Source: Chrysomallon squamiferum
Lineage: Eukaryota > Mollusca > Gastropoda > Neomphalida > Peltospiridae
Assembly (NCBI GenBank): GCA_012295275.1
Contig: CM022666.1
Location: 3,126,116 to 3,146,115 of the forward strand
DNA: 20,000 nt
Reading direction: 5' to 3'
The stretch's first letter is position 1, and every line of letters begins with the position of its first letter. The notes under the pieces are model-generated. The model worked only from the letters and a program-made list of their open reading frames with translations. It ran no database searches and had not been told where the DNA came from. Shown here in pieces: positions 10,656 to 18,676 of the stretch. The translations under genes were made by a program, and so were the position numbers.

Positions 10656-11080
10656 TATCTCGTAATCTCTCCAGTATTACCCTCTCCCCCCTCCCCTCTC
10701 ATCCTTCCGCTCTTTCTCTTTCTCCCTCTTTTTATGTTGTTTGAGGAAGTTTCTTGTTACTGTGTATCTTTCGTCTCTCTCTGAGTGTGTACGTCTGTCT
10801 GTGTTTGTGTGAGTGCGCCTGTCTCCAAAATTAATTTTTCTCGAAGTAACTGACGGGTGATTGTTCTTCAACGCTTATAAACTGACGTCTGAAACCTCTT
10901 TTGTCTGACACAGACCTCTTCAAAGTTTGTTTCACATTAAGCTCTGCTCGCTTTAATTTACACTCGTATACCGACACTACTGTTTTAAAACTGACCTTTT
11001 CATTATGAACTCAACAGGTATATAAAACAAGACAAAGAAAAATTCGATATATAAAAATAACTGAAGACTTATAAAGCGCC
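10656..11080. other. Spacer, C-rich then mixed
   Basis: Starts with a C-rich pyrimidine stretch (10680-10733), then decayed GTCT/GTGT words, then unique-looking sequence. No gene recognised. Confidence 0.55.
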
Positions 11081-11097
11081 AAAAAAAAAAAAAAAAA
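11081..11097. repeat. poly-A run (17)
   Basis: Pure A homopolymer. Confidence 0.95.
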
Positions 11098-11356
11098 TAG
11101 AACCCAGTAACGTAATTAAAGAGTGCAAGGGATAATTTCAAACGTCACTTAACTGTTTATGGATTGAGTAATATTAAAGACTAAAACACGTTTGATGCAA
11201 TATTTTCAGGTAATTATTTTGTGTTAAACTTTCACGTTAAAGCACGCTTGTGGTGGTACAGATACACTTAATCTATTTTAATTTTTTATATATTTTTCAT
11301 TTATTATTTTATGTTATATAGAACCAATCTTTGATTATTATGTGATTATGTGTGTT
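11098..11356. other. AT-rich spacer, nothing recognised
   Basis: No gene, repeat or regulatory cluster that I can support. Confidence 0.55.
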
Positions 11357-11410
11357 TATATATATGTGTGTGCGCGCGCGCGTGTGTGTGTGTGCGTGCG
11401 TGTGTGTATA
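11357..11410. repeat. 54-bp alternating purine-pyrimidine tract (TA/TG/CG)
   Basis: Strict alternation throughout: TATATA, TGTGTG, a (CG)-rich core near 11372-11382, TGTGTG, CGTGCG, TGTGTATA. The CG core flanked by TG is the best Z-DNA candidate in the window. Confidence 0.9.
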
Positions 11411-11902
11411 AGTCTGTCACAAAGAGACAGATCATACGGATTTAACATTTCTTTTTCTACGTCACAGATGAACGGAAAAAAGGCCTGAGAATAAATAGCT
11501 TAATAATTAATATATCTCTATGGTCTATATATCATCTGACGACTATAATACACCGGCTCAATCGAAGTCTCGACGTAACAAGGTTTGTTAGGGAACCACA
11601 AAACACACGAACACACACAAGTGTACTAGAACGCAAATGTTAAGTTATTTAGTTAACTCTCTCCACAGTCTCTGTCTGTATTACGTTCGCTGTCACTGAA
11701 TTATTTTATTTGTATCATGCTCTTGTTAAGAAACGTAACAACTTTCTTTTTGCTTTCGCTGGAGACATGATATTCTCGCCCGTGTTGCCATAGATACACA
11801 AAGATCTTATTACTGGGGAATTTAACTGAATTAAGTTTTGAGAGAAATAGGCTTTGATATAGTTATGCTGTGTTCTAGTTTATTATAGGTTTTTATCTTG
11901 TT
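11411..11902. other. Spacer, no gene recognised
   Basis: Mixed sequence. GTTGCCATAGATAC (about 11784-11797) is one base from the RFX X-box consensus. Nothing else stands out. Confidence 0.55.
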
Positions 11903-11914
11903 AAAAAAAAAAAA

Positions 11915-11946
<32 letters not shown>

Positions 11947-11956
11947 AGAAGTAAAA
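11903..11956. repeat. poly-A followed by (AAG)n
   Basis: A21 (11903-11923) runs into eight or so AAG units. A poly-A that turns into a short-period microsatellite is typical of an old retroposon tail, though no element body is recognisable upstream. Confidence 0.9.
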
Positions 11957-12090
11957 AAGTTTTCTGAAAAGGCGATTGATAGATGCCAGCGTGTTTTTTT
12001 TTTTAAATTAATATGTACGTGCAAATGTACAGGCGTAATAATACGAATATATGTATACCCAGATATACACACACACAAACAGCTAAACGC

Positions 12091-12123
12091 ATAGTATATA
12101 TATATTTTTATATATATATATAT
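12091..12123. repeat. (TA)n imperfect
   Basis: TATATATATA, a TTTT break, then TATATATATAT. Confidence 0.9.
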
Positions 12124-12222
12124 GTTTGTGAGTGAGAATGTATTCATGTGACATTATCTTATTTCCAGTTGTTCTTCCTTGTAAAATTAAAATTAAACCA
12201 TTTTCACGTTTTATCCATATTC

Positions 12223-12226
<4 letters not shown>

Positions 12227-12316
<90 letters not shown>
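12227..12316. repeat. (CT)n array, 90 bp perfect
   Basis: Pure TC alternation, pyrimidines on the plus strand, passing directly into a C-tract domain. Confidence 0.98.
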
Positions 12317-12318
<2 letters not shown>

Positions 12319-12319
<1 letters not shown>

Positions 12320-12352
12320 CCCTCCCCTCCCCCTCCCTAATCCCCTTCCCCC
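12319..12352 (-). other. G-quadruplex (minus) / i-motif (plus) tract
   Basis: Six C-tracts of 4, 4, 5, 3, 4 and 5 bases with loops of 1, 1, 1, 4 and 2. The minus strand therefore fulfils the quadruplex rule with spare tracts. Confidence 0.75.
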
Positions 12353-12390
12353 TCCAAGTCTCCCTCCCTCCCTTCTTTCCTTCCTTCTTT

Positions 12391-12434
<44 letters not shown>

Positions 12435-12436
12435 TC
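12353..12436. repeat. (CCTT)/(CTTT)n array
   Basis: TCCC and CCTT units turn into regular CTTT tetranucleotides (12391-12436). With the flanking CT and C tracts it makes an unbroken 210-bp polypyrimidine strand from about 12227. Confidence 0.95.
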
Positions 12437-12509
12437 CAATGACCTCAATACATACAGCGTACTTCCAGCGTACGTGTCAGCTCAGGAGATTTCGGGAAGG
12501 AATCGTTTT

Positions 12510-12956
<447 letters not shown>

Positions 12957-12997
12957 GACAAGACAGACAGAGAGAGAGAGAGAGACAGAGAGACAGA
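12957..12997. repeat. (CAGA)/(GA)n short array
   Basis: GACAAGACAAGACAGACAG followed by GAGAGA and GACAGAGAGACAGA. The only clearly regular GA-on-plus array, and a short one. Confidence 0.85.
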
Positions 12998-13039
12998 TGG
13001 ACAAAAAAGACCCATTAGGCAGTGACGGATTAGTTTCGT

Positions 13040-13165
13040 GAGGTCTGCCGAATGATCTCCGACTGTTAATGGTATTAATGGCGTTATTATTGAGAAATAA
13101 ATGGTCGAGATTTGTCTCGTTGGTAATGAACGAGGATTTGACTTAATGGTAACCTTTGTTGTTGT
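13040..13165. promoter_or_regulatory. Candidate enhancer: homeodomain-type TTAATGG cluster plus SOX motif
   Basis: TTAATGG occurs three times (13066-13072, 13075-13081, 13143-13149), with GTAATGA at 13123-13129. AACCTTTGTT (13151-13160) carries the SOX core CTTTGTT. TAAT-core homeodomain sites beside a SOX site are typical of metazoan developmental enhancers. The block is non-repetitive in an otherwise repeat-rich region. TAAT words are cheap in AT-rich DNA, so only conservation can decide. Confidence 0.3.
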
Positions 13166-13330
13166 TTTTTTCTTTCTCGAGGACGCGAGGATCTTGGGAT
13201 CGATTCGCCCCGGGGATAATTTTATTTTTATTTATTATCATTATTTTTTAAATTAATAAATAAAATATATAAAGATGTATTAATTTCATGTGTGTGGTGT
13301 CTGTCGATTATATTTATGTTTGTATGCACG

Positions 13331-13332
<2 letters not shown>

Positions 13333-13426
<94 letters not shown>
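13333..13426. repeat. (CT)n array, 94 bp perfect
   Basis: Pure TC, pyrimidines on the plus strand. Its 3' flank is homologous to the 3' flank of the CT array at 14840-14906. Confidence 0.98.
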
Positions 13427-13429
<3 letters not shown>

Positions 13430-13437
13430 TTCTGATA

Positions 13438-13486
13438 CCTTCTTTTTTACAGTATGAATATTAATTTTTGATTGGTACGAACACAA
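13438..13486 (+). repeat. Dispersed repeat copy A, next to (CT)n
   Basis: Contains the 19-mer CAGTATGAATATTAATTTT (13450-13468) and the 11-mer TACGAACACAA (13476-13486). Both are exactly repeated in the same order and spacing (one base different) at 14935-14970. A CCTTCTT word precedes both copies. The shared block follows a CT array in both places. Family unknown. Confidence 0.8.
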
Positions 13487-13930
13487 CTGATTTTGATTAT
13501 TATGAACTACACAATAGTTTTTGTATGTGTGTTAATATATTTGCTTGTGTCTGTTGTGTATATTCGTATGATGTCATAAACACATCTGTATATATATTTT
13601 TTTTTTGTAAGAGTAACCCAAACGTACTTATATTAATGTCTTAATCTTTTTATAGACTTTGAAATGTATCTGCTACAAGTTAAATTGCTTCCTCTAATGT
13701 CGTCTTGTCTTCCAATTCCTTTTTACCTGTCAGCTTTTTAACATGTTCGTGTTAAAGCCAATCCGGGACTACAGCAAGCATGCATGAACCACCGCCATGT
13801 ATTAAACACAAACCACAATCCCTTAACAGAATCAATTAAACCCGAGACACAATACATTTCTCTCTCCGTCTCCTAATTTGTCTCCTAATTTGATTTACGT
13901 AAGCACTAAGACATCTGAGGTTTTTTTTGG
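13487..13930. other. Spacer with a 12-bp doublet and a small hairpin
   Basis: TCTCCTAATTTG is tandemly doubled at 13869-13892. A GCTTTTTAACA/TGTTAAAGC hairpin (13733-13759) has nine pairs and a two-T bulge. A CCAAT word in AGCCAATCCG lies at 13758-13762. No gene is recognised. Confidence 0.5.
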
Positions 13931-13939
13931 TTCTTTCTC

Positions 13940-14300
13940 CATCACGTGACTCTTAGTTTTAAACCAATGGACGAGCGGAGCAAGAATAAAAACCGGATGC
14001 GACGCGAAGTGCCCGGAAATGGATAAATGGGGACATGATTTTCATTCCCCGGCAACGGTGTTTCCAAAGATGTGTTCGTGAAAGCTGTTCACTGCAACAG
14101 AGGCACTCTTGGCTTAACGCCGAATCCGGTCTCTGACACAAAGTATTATTTGTGCTCGACGAACGACGACGAAAAATGTCTTTTTCCATTTCAGCCTCGC
14201 GCGCGCGCGCGCGCACAGTCTAGCTCGCCAGCGACCTCCTCGGCTGATAAAGACAGGTTCGATTACTCTGTGTCTCGTTAACGACCTTGTTTTGTACATG
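13940..14300. promoter_or_regulatory. Candidate CpG-island-like promoter
   Basis: Densest CpG stretch of the window. ATCACGTGAC (13941-13950) is a USF/MITF-type E-box. AAACCAATGG (13961-13970) is a good NF-Y site about 15 bp later. CpG-rich sequence follows through 14300, including a (CG)8 run. E-box plus CCAAT at the edge of a CpG-rich block is a common animal promoter layout. A 69-codon plus-strand ORF (14072-14281) and an 85-codon minus-strand ORF (13959-14216) cross it, and I recognise neither. No TATA box. Direction is undecided. Confidence 0.35.
14198..14214. repeat. (CG)8 run
   Basis: Seventeen bases of strict CG alternation, which is rare in AT-rich animal DNA and the strongest Z-forming dinucleotide. 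It also produces the Arg-Ala runs in the crossing ORFs. Confidence 0.95.
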
Positions 14301-14423
14301 CCGCCCTCGGTCAAAAAGGGGTTTTTTGTATCCTCTTCTTTTTCCTTAATGTAATTTGCTCGAAGCTTGGATTCTTCCTTTGGGAGATGTTTAATGACGT
14401 TATGCGCTAATCCGAATTCAGAT

Positions 14424-14426
<3 letters not shown>

Positions 14427-14457
<31 letters not shown>
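14427..14457. repeat. poly-T run (31)
   Basis: Pure T homopolymer ending at a G-rich segment. Confidence 0.95.
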
Positions 14458-14458
<1 letters not shown>

Positions 14459-14482
14459 TGTGGGGAGGATGGCGGCTTTCTG

Positions 14483-14556
14483 TTTTTGTGGTTTGGTCGA
14501 GTCTTGATTGTTTTCCGGGGGTTTATGGTTTGGTCGAGCCGTGGTTATTTCTCGTC
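14483..14556. repeat. 37-bp diverged tandem duplication
   Basis: TGGTTTGGTCGAG occurs at 14489-14501 and 14526-14538, with recognisable but diverged flanks (CTTGATTGTTTT against CGTGGTTATTTC). Confidence 0.7.
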
Positions 14557-14835
14557 AGTGAGAGAGAGAGGTAACTAGATTGAGAATGTTTGATAAGGCC
14601 TGAGGGTTCGTTCATAGATAAGAAGAAAAAGGAGTAGCTGATATTTCTCTGTCTTCTTTTTTTTTTTTTTTTTTATTTGCATCTGCGTTTTTTGTCTGTT
14701 TCTTCGTATGTATATTGTTGTTGTCTGATTCTCTGTCGTTCTCACTTTTATCTCTGACACTCTCTTTGTTATTTTCTCTCTAACTTTGTTAGTCAGTTTG
14801 TGGAGTCTAAATCTTATCTTTTCCCGCTATTTCTG

Positions 14836-14839
<4 letters not shown>
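14557..14839. other. Spacer with poly-T
   Basis: Short GAGAGAG near 14561, poly-T of about 18 at 14657-14674, then pyrimidine-rich sequence leading into the CT array. No gene. Confidence 0.55.
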
Positions 14840-14881
<42 letters not shown>

Positions 14882-14906
14882 CCTCCCTCTCTCTCTCTCT
14901 CCCTCT
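14840..14906. repeat. (CT)n array with CCCT interruptions
   Basis: Shorter and less pure than the other arrays. Its 3' flank carries repeat copy B. Confidence 0.93.
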
Positions 14907-14924
14907 CCAAATTTCTCTCATTTT

Positions 14925-14970
14925 CCTTCTTGTTCAGTATGAATATTAATTTTAATTCTTACGAACACAA
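14925..14970 (+). repeat. Dispersed repeat copy B, next to (CT)n
   Basis: Same two exact words as copy A: the 19-mer at 14935-14953 and TACGAACACAA at 14960-14970. In this copy an A-rich/AAT tract follows immediately, so the element may be bracketed by two microsatellites. Confidence 0.8.
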
Positions 14971-15126
14971 AAAAAAATAAAAAAAATAGTTAACTATACA
15001 GAAAAATAAAATAATAAAAATAAAAAATAAATAAAACAAAAAAAAATAATAAAATAAAATAATAATAATAATAATAATAATAAATAATAATTAATATAAA
15101 AAATTTAAAATAAATAAAAATAAAAT
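14971..15126. repeat. A-rich (AAAT)/(AAT)n tract
   Basis: Almost only A and T on the plus strand, with a clean (AAT)n at about 15057-15082. Confidence 0.92.
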
Positions 15127-15173
15127 GAACAACCACACAATTCATAAAATTCCATTCGATTCTTTATCAATGG

Positions 15174-15232
15174 CCCCCTCTTCATAACCCAACTCCCCTC
15201 CCCGTCCCCCTCTGTCCCCCACCGTCCCACCC
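15174..15232 (-). other. G-quadruplex (minus) / i-motif (plus) tract
   Basis: Eight C-tracts of at least three: 15174-15178, 15188-15190, 15195-15198, 15200-15203, 15206-15210, 15216-15220, 15226-15228 and 15230-15232. Several consecutive tracts have loops of 1 to 5 bases, so the minus strand has many ways to form a quadruplex. Confidence 0.75.
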
Positions 15233-15259
15233 GCGAACAAACAGACCGAAAATCTCTGT

Positions 15260-15420
15260 CTCACTTATTGCATTAGAGCAATATTTATTGAGTTAAACAC
15301 GCTAAATTATTACGTTAACCGCTGGTAATAGAGCGACCATTATCAACTTAACTCAGCGGATTAGAGCCGGGTTATCAAATTAACACCAGTTATCCCATCA
15401 AAGAGCGATCGCAGGCGAGA
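15260..15420. promoter_or_regulatory. Candidate enhancer: TAAT/ATTA, Otx-like and TCF/LEF sites
   Basis: Non-repetitive block with several ATTA/TAAT words, GGATTA (15358-15363, bicoid/Otx class) and ATCAAAG (15397-15403, TCF/LEF class). GCGATCGC (15405-15412) is an 8-bp palindrome. Several GTTATC and GTTAAC words add to the density. It sits between a C-tract domain and a CpG-rich stretch. Enhancer identity is inferred from motif classes only. Confidence 0.3.
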
Positions 15421-15591
15421 ACGAGAGACTTTTAGCACCAGCACCAGAAAGATTTTTCACTCCGGCAAATAGATTTTAACGCTTTTGTACACACAAGAAT
15501 CGAGGCACCCGCGCTGAATGTCTGTACATTTCTCGCAGTTACGTCGTCTGCTCTTAAATCACGTGACGGGCGTCGCGGGACATTTCGCGGA
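15421..15591. promoter_or_regulatory. CpG-rich stretch with second ATCACGTGAC E-box
   Basis: ATCACGTGAC (15558-15567) repeats the exact 10-mer of 13941-13950 and is followed by GGGCGTCGCGGG. It may be a second promoter-like element. No first exon is identifiable; the 70-codon minus-strand ORF here (15432-15644) starts after poly-T and is unassigned. Confidence 0.28.
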
Positions 15592-15612
15592 TTTTTTTTT
15601 TTTTTTTTTTTT
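15592..15612. repeat. poly-T run (21)
   Basis: Pure T homopolymer directly after the CpG-rich stretch. Confidence 0.95.
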
Positions 15613-15689
15613 CTGACAAGGTCGATAATCACGTTGAACAACACTCGAGACTAAAAGATATCCCACTTTTCCGGAGACAATTATGTGTC

Positions 15690-16213
15690 ATTTGGTGGCT
15701 GTGTGGTTTTTTTTCTTCGAGTGAAAAGCTTTCTTTTCAGTTGTTTTTGATGGTCTTTGAAGCCTTTTGAAGTGTTCAGTCGTTCAGTGTTCAGACATTG
15801 TGATTTTTCTTTTTCAGGTTTCGTTTTGTCGTTGGACTGGTGGCAGAATGGCGTTTTGGCATTTTTGGGGGAGTCTTAAAGGCTTCTGCTGTTTCAGTGA
15901 TATCTCATTTCTGGTGTAGTGGGTTTAATGAACACTGGATGCACTTCCTATAAGTGTCAGCTTTCATTATATCACTGGCTTATTGAGCGGCTTTTGACGT
16001 TTGGCAGGATCATTCAGTTTTGACCGTTTTTTTTGTTTGTTTTTTTATAAAAAAAGGCTTTGGTATTCAGTGGGTGTATTTCTTTGTGCTGTTTAAGAAT
16101 CCTGTTTGCAATGGTAGCATGGGTTATATCATTGGCTGAATTTTTATGTGTAGTGGGAGGTTTTATTTATTTTTTACTTTTTTTTTAACAGTTGTGATAT
16201 GGTTAATGGTCGT
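15690..16213. other. G+T-rich block with faint internal repeats
   Basis: The plus strand is unusually rich in T and G. TTATATCANTGGCT recurs at 15967 and 16124 (157 bp apart), and GTGTAGTGGG at 15914 and 16148 (234 bp apart). This could be diverged tandem copies or chance within skewed composition. No coding frame is recognised. Confidence 0.45.
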
Positions 16214-16228
16214 AAAAAAAAAAAAAAA
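16214..16228. repeat. poly-A run (15)
   Basis: Pure A homopolymer. Confidence 0.9.
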
Positions 16229-16470
16229 TGTTGTGATTACGTAATGATTGTATGGAGGAGTGATGATGATGATAATGTTAGTTGTCTTTCAGTAATTTGG
16301 GAAACAAGATTTCCTGTGTTGTGCAAATTTAGGAAAGATTCTTTACGTCCATTTCAATTACAGACGCCTTTTTTTCGATCATGGTCGATGTAAGCTTAAA
16401 TGTCCAGTCTACTTAATGTCAGATCCAAGATTAGCACGTGAATCATGATGACTGACAGCTACCATCAATA
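16229..16470. other. Short spacer
   Basis: Contains (GATGAT) near 16260 and a CACGTG at 16434-16439. No gene. Confidence 0.5.
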
Positions 16471-16683
16471 CAATTACGACTACTGCAACTACTACCACTA
16501 CTATCACGACAACTATTATTACTGCTACAGCGAACCATTACAACGACAACGACTATTGCATCTGCTTCTATAATGCCAACCACTGCTATTGCTACTATTA
16601 TTACAACAACAAATACTCCTACTACTGCTACTACTACGACAACAAATACTCCTACTACTGCTACTACTACGACAATTACTGCC
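16471..16683. repeat. Degenerate ACT/ACA trinucleotide domain with a 33-bp duplication
   Basis: G-poor plus strand of ACT, ACA and ACG words. AAATACTCCTACTACTGCT occurs at 16611 and 16644, giving two 33-bp units just before the main minisatellite. Confidence 0.85.
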
Positions 16684-17005
16684 GCAGCTGCTTTGACTAT
16701 TACTACTACTACTACTACGACAAATACTGCTGCAGCTGCTTTGACTATTACTACTACTACTACGACAAATACTGCTGCGTCTGATTTGACTATTACTACT
16801 ACTTCTACTACGACAAATACTGCTGCAGCTGCTTTGACTATTACTACTACTTCTACTACGACAAATACTGCTGCAGCTGCTTTGACTATTACTACTACTA
16901 CTACGACAAATACTGCTGCAGCTGATTTGACTATTACTACTACTTCTACTACGACAAATACTGCTGCAGCTGCTTTGACTATTACTACTACTACTACTGC
17001 TATTT
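16684..17005 (+). repeat. 45/48-bp minisatellite, about seven units, in an open frame
   Basis: Units begin with GCAGCTG(C/A)TTTGACTATT at 16684, 16732, 16777, 16825, 16873, 16918 and 16966, with lengths 48, 45, 48, 48, 45, 48 and a partial last unit. Because all lengths are multiples of three, an ORF from ATG 16573 stays open to 17340 and encodes AAALTITTTTTTNTA-like units. The ORF then runs through CA and ATT microsatellites (His-Thr, Ile), which is unlike a real protein, and there is no other gene evidence. A mucin-like Thr-rich exon cannot be fully excluded. Confidence 0.95.
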
Positions 17006-17029
17006 GTTTTTCATTTCTTCTTATTCTTG

Positions 17030-17150
17030 TTCACATAATGTTTTTGGCAGTGATGATGATGGCAATATTAAAAGACGTATTAGTAGCAGTGGTTGTTGGT
17101 GGAGTAGCAGTAGTAGAAGCCACAGTTGTAGTTGTTGTCTTTTGCTCTTA
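17030..17150. repeat. Inverted trinucleotide segment (AGT/GTT on plus)
   Basis: AGTAGCAGTGGTTGTTGG and GTAGCAGTAGTAG words are reverse complements of ACT-type words upstream; for example TAGCAGTAGTAG (17105-17116) pairs with CTACTACTGCTA (16991-17002). Confidence 0.7.
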
Positions 17151-17217
17151 TACACACATACTTAAATATGTCATAAATGCGATGAAGTCTCTCAGACATA
17201 AGTATATGCATATACAT

Positions 17218-17225
17218 ATACACAC

Positions 17226-17257
<32 letters not shown>

Positions 17258-17330
17258 ACATACATATTATTATTATTATTGTTATTGTTATTATTGTTAT
17301 TATTACTATTATTATTATTATTATATTTTT
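17218..17330. repeat. CA/TACA tract followed by (ATT)/(GTT)n
   Basis: CACACATACATACACAC-type tract to about 17265, then TATTATTATTGTTATTG units to about 17328. Confidence 0.93.
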
Positions 17331-17915
17331 GTGTGTTTAAGGGAATAACAACCCACTTACTTATTATTGTATCTTTTTTTTCATCTACACAAATCTTCAG
17401 CCTCGCAAAATAACAAAAGAAATCATTAAAATATTCCAGAAAAATTACCACGACAAGCAACTTTATAAAGCTGAGCTCAGTTTATCTGAAAATCACGTTT
17501 CATGCCAAAGGAAAATTCTCGAGATTGAAAGTAAATAATTTCAAATTACTGTCCAGAAACTATCCCCATTCTATCCATTCCTTCTGCATGAAGTCTCTGA
17601 CACAGGGTTTAAATTCACTCAAAGAAAGAAAAGCAACCTCCAACCATCTCGAAAAAAAAATTCTGAATGCTCCTTAATTTTCATATTAAAAAAAAACAAA
17701 AAATTGCTTTTATTCTGTGTAACCGTTTGTATCTCTGATCCAGGGAGACGTACATTTAACATTATTGATTGCTTTTTTTTTTTCTTTTTTTCTCTCTCTT
17801 CTTACACGAGAAAAAAAAAGTCGACCCCTGCAGTCATAATGTAGCTTTTGTGATCTTTGAATATGCGTCATTTACCAAGAAAAGAGAGAAAGAGAAGATA
17901 TGAAAGGCAGGGGTA
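17331..17915. other. AT-rich spacer, no gene recognised
   Basis: About 580 bp of plain sequence with only short A and T runs (for example 17774-17790). No feature that I can support. Confidence 0.55.
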
Positions 17916-18000
17916 AAAAAAAAAAAAAAGAAGAAGAAGAAGAAAAAAAAAATTAAAGATGGCCGTGAATTGAAAAAAAAAAAAAAAAAAATTCCGGCGT
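17916..18000. repeat. poly-A, (AAG)n, poly-A cluster
   Basis: A run, GAAGAAGAAG units, a second A run, then an 18-base A run ending at about 17990. Confidence 0.9.
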
Positions 18001-18041
18001 ACGCTTGTACATTTTAATGAAGAAACTGAACAGTATTATAA

Positions 18042-18107
18042 TCTTTTTTTTTTTTATTTTTATTATTAATAATATTTTTTTTTTTTTTATTATTTTTTTT
18101 TTTTTTG
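18042..18107. repeat. T-rich tract
   Basis: Several T runs separated by A, ATTATTAATAATA in the middle. Confidence 0.9.
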
Positions 18108-18550
18108 TTGAAAACTAAAAAGAAGTAAAATTAACGCTTAAAGGTATCTTTTTTCCAACGGTGAAAGTTTCATTAAATTCGCTGTATATTTCTTTAGGAA
18201 TCTTTGGCGTGAATTTCTTTTCGGCACCAATGAAACTGACATGTTTTTGGAGCGTGCGTGTTGACAAAGAAAATACTCAGTTTCAGTGTGAAGTACATTT
18301 CAAAGAAATCGATTTCGTCATTGAGATTTTGTTTGAATTCACCTCTACAAGTTTTTAATATTAACCCGTTAGTAACTGAGAAATATGTGGTTTGTTAAAA
18401 ATCATAGGGATGATTAAAAAAATTTATACATTAATTAATTGATGAATAAATGTTTGTTTTAATAGTTATTAGGTGTTAAATATTTGATTTTTTTTTTTTG
18501 TGTAAAAAGTATAAGGAAATGAATGATTTAATATTTCAAATCATATTTTA
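18108..18550. other. AT-rich spacer with an unassigned short ORF
   Basis: A 65-codon plus-strand ORF (18161-18358) has ordinary composition, but I recognise no family and see no splice or promoter context. Otherwise AT-rich filler with a T run near 18489-18499. Confidence 0.5.

Positions 18551-18578
<28 letters not shown>
18551..18578. repeat. poly-T run (28)
   Basis: Pure T homopolymer. Confidence 0.95.
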
Positions 18579-18582
<4 letters not shown>

Positions 18583-18637
18583 AAAATGAGCTAGACGCGT
18601 TCAAAAGAAATCGAAACGCCAACAAAAAGCGAAAGTT

Positions 18638-18639
<2 letters not shown>

Positions 18640-18674
<35 letters not shown>

Positions 18675-18676
18675 AG
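18640..18676. repeat. (AAAT)n array
   Basis: About nine AAAT tetranucleotides. Confidence 0.93.

Noticed and set aside
14221-14280. tRNA-like A box (TAGCTCGCCAG) and B box (GGTTCGATT)
   Set aside because: The boxes are about 35 bp apart instead of the 40 to 45 expected, and I could not fold D or T stems. Not a tRNA or tRNA-derived SINE on this evidence.
14072-14281. 69-codon ORF in the CpG-rich block as a first exon
   Set aside because: Matches nothing I recognise, the opposite strand is equally open, and there is no convincing splice donor before the stop. Kept only as part of the candidate promoter.
15405-15412. GCGATCGC palindrome as a special site
   Set aside because: A single 8-bp palindrome is expected by chance at this scale; noted only as part of the candidate enhancer.
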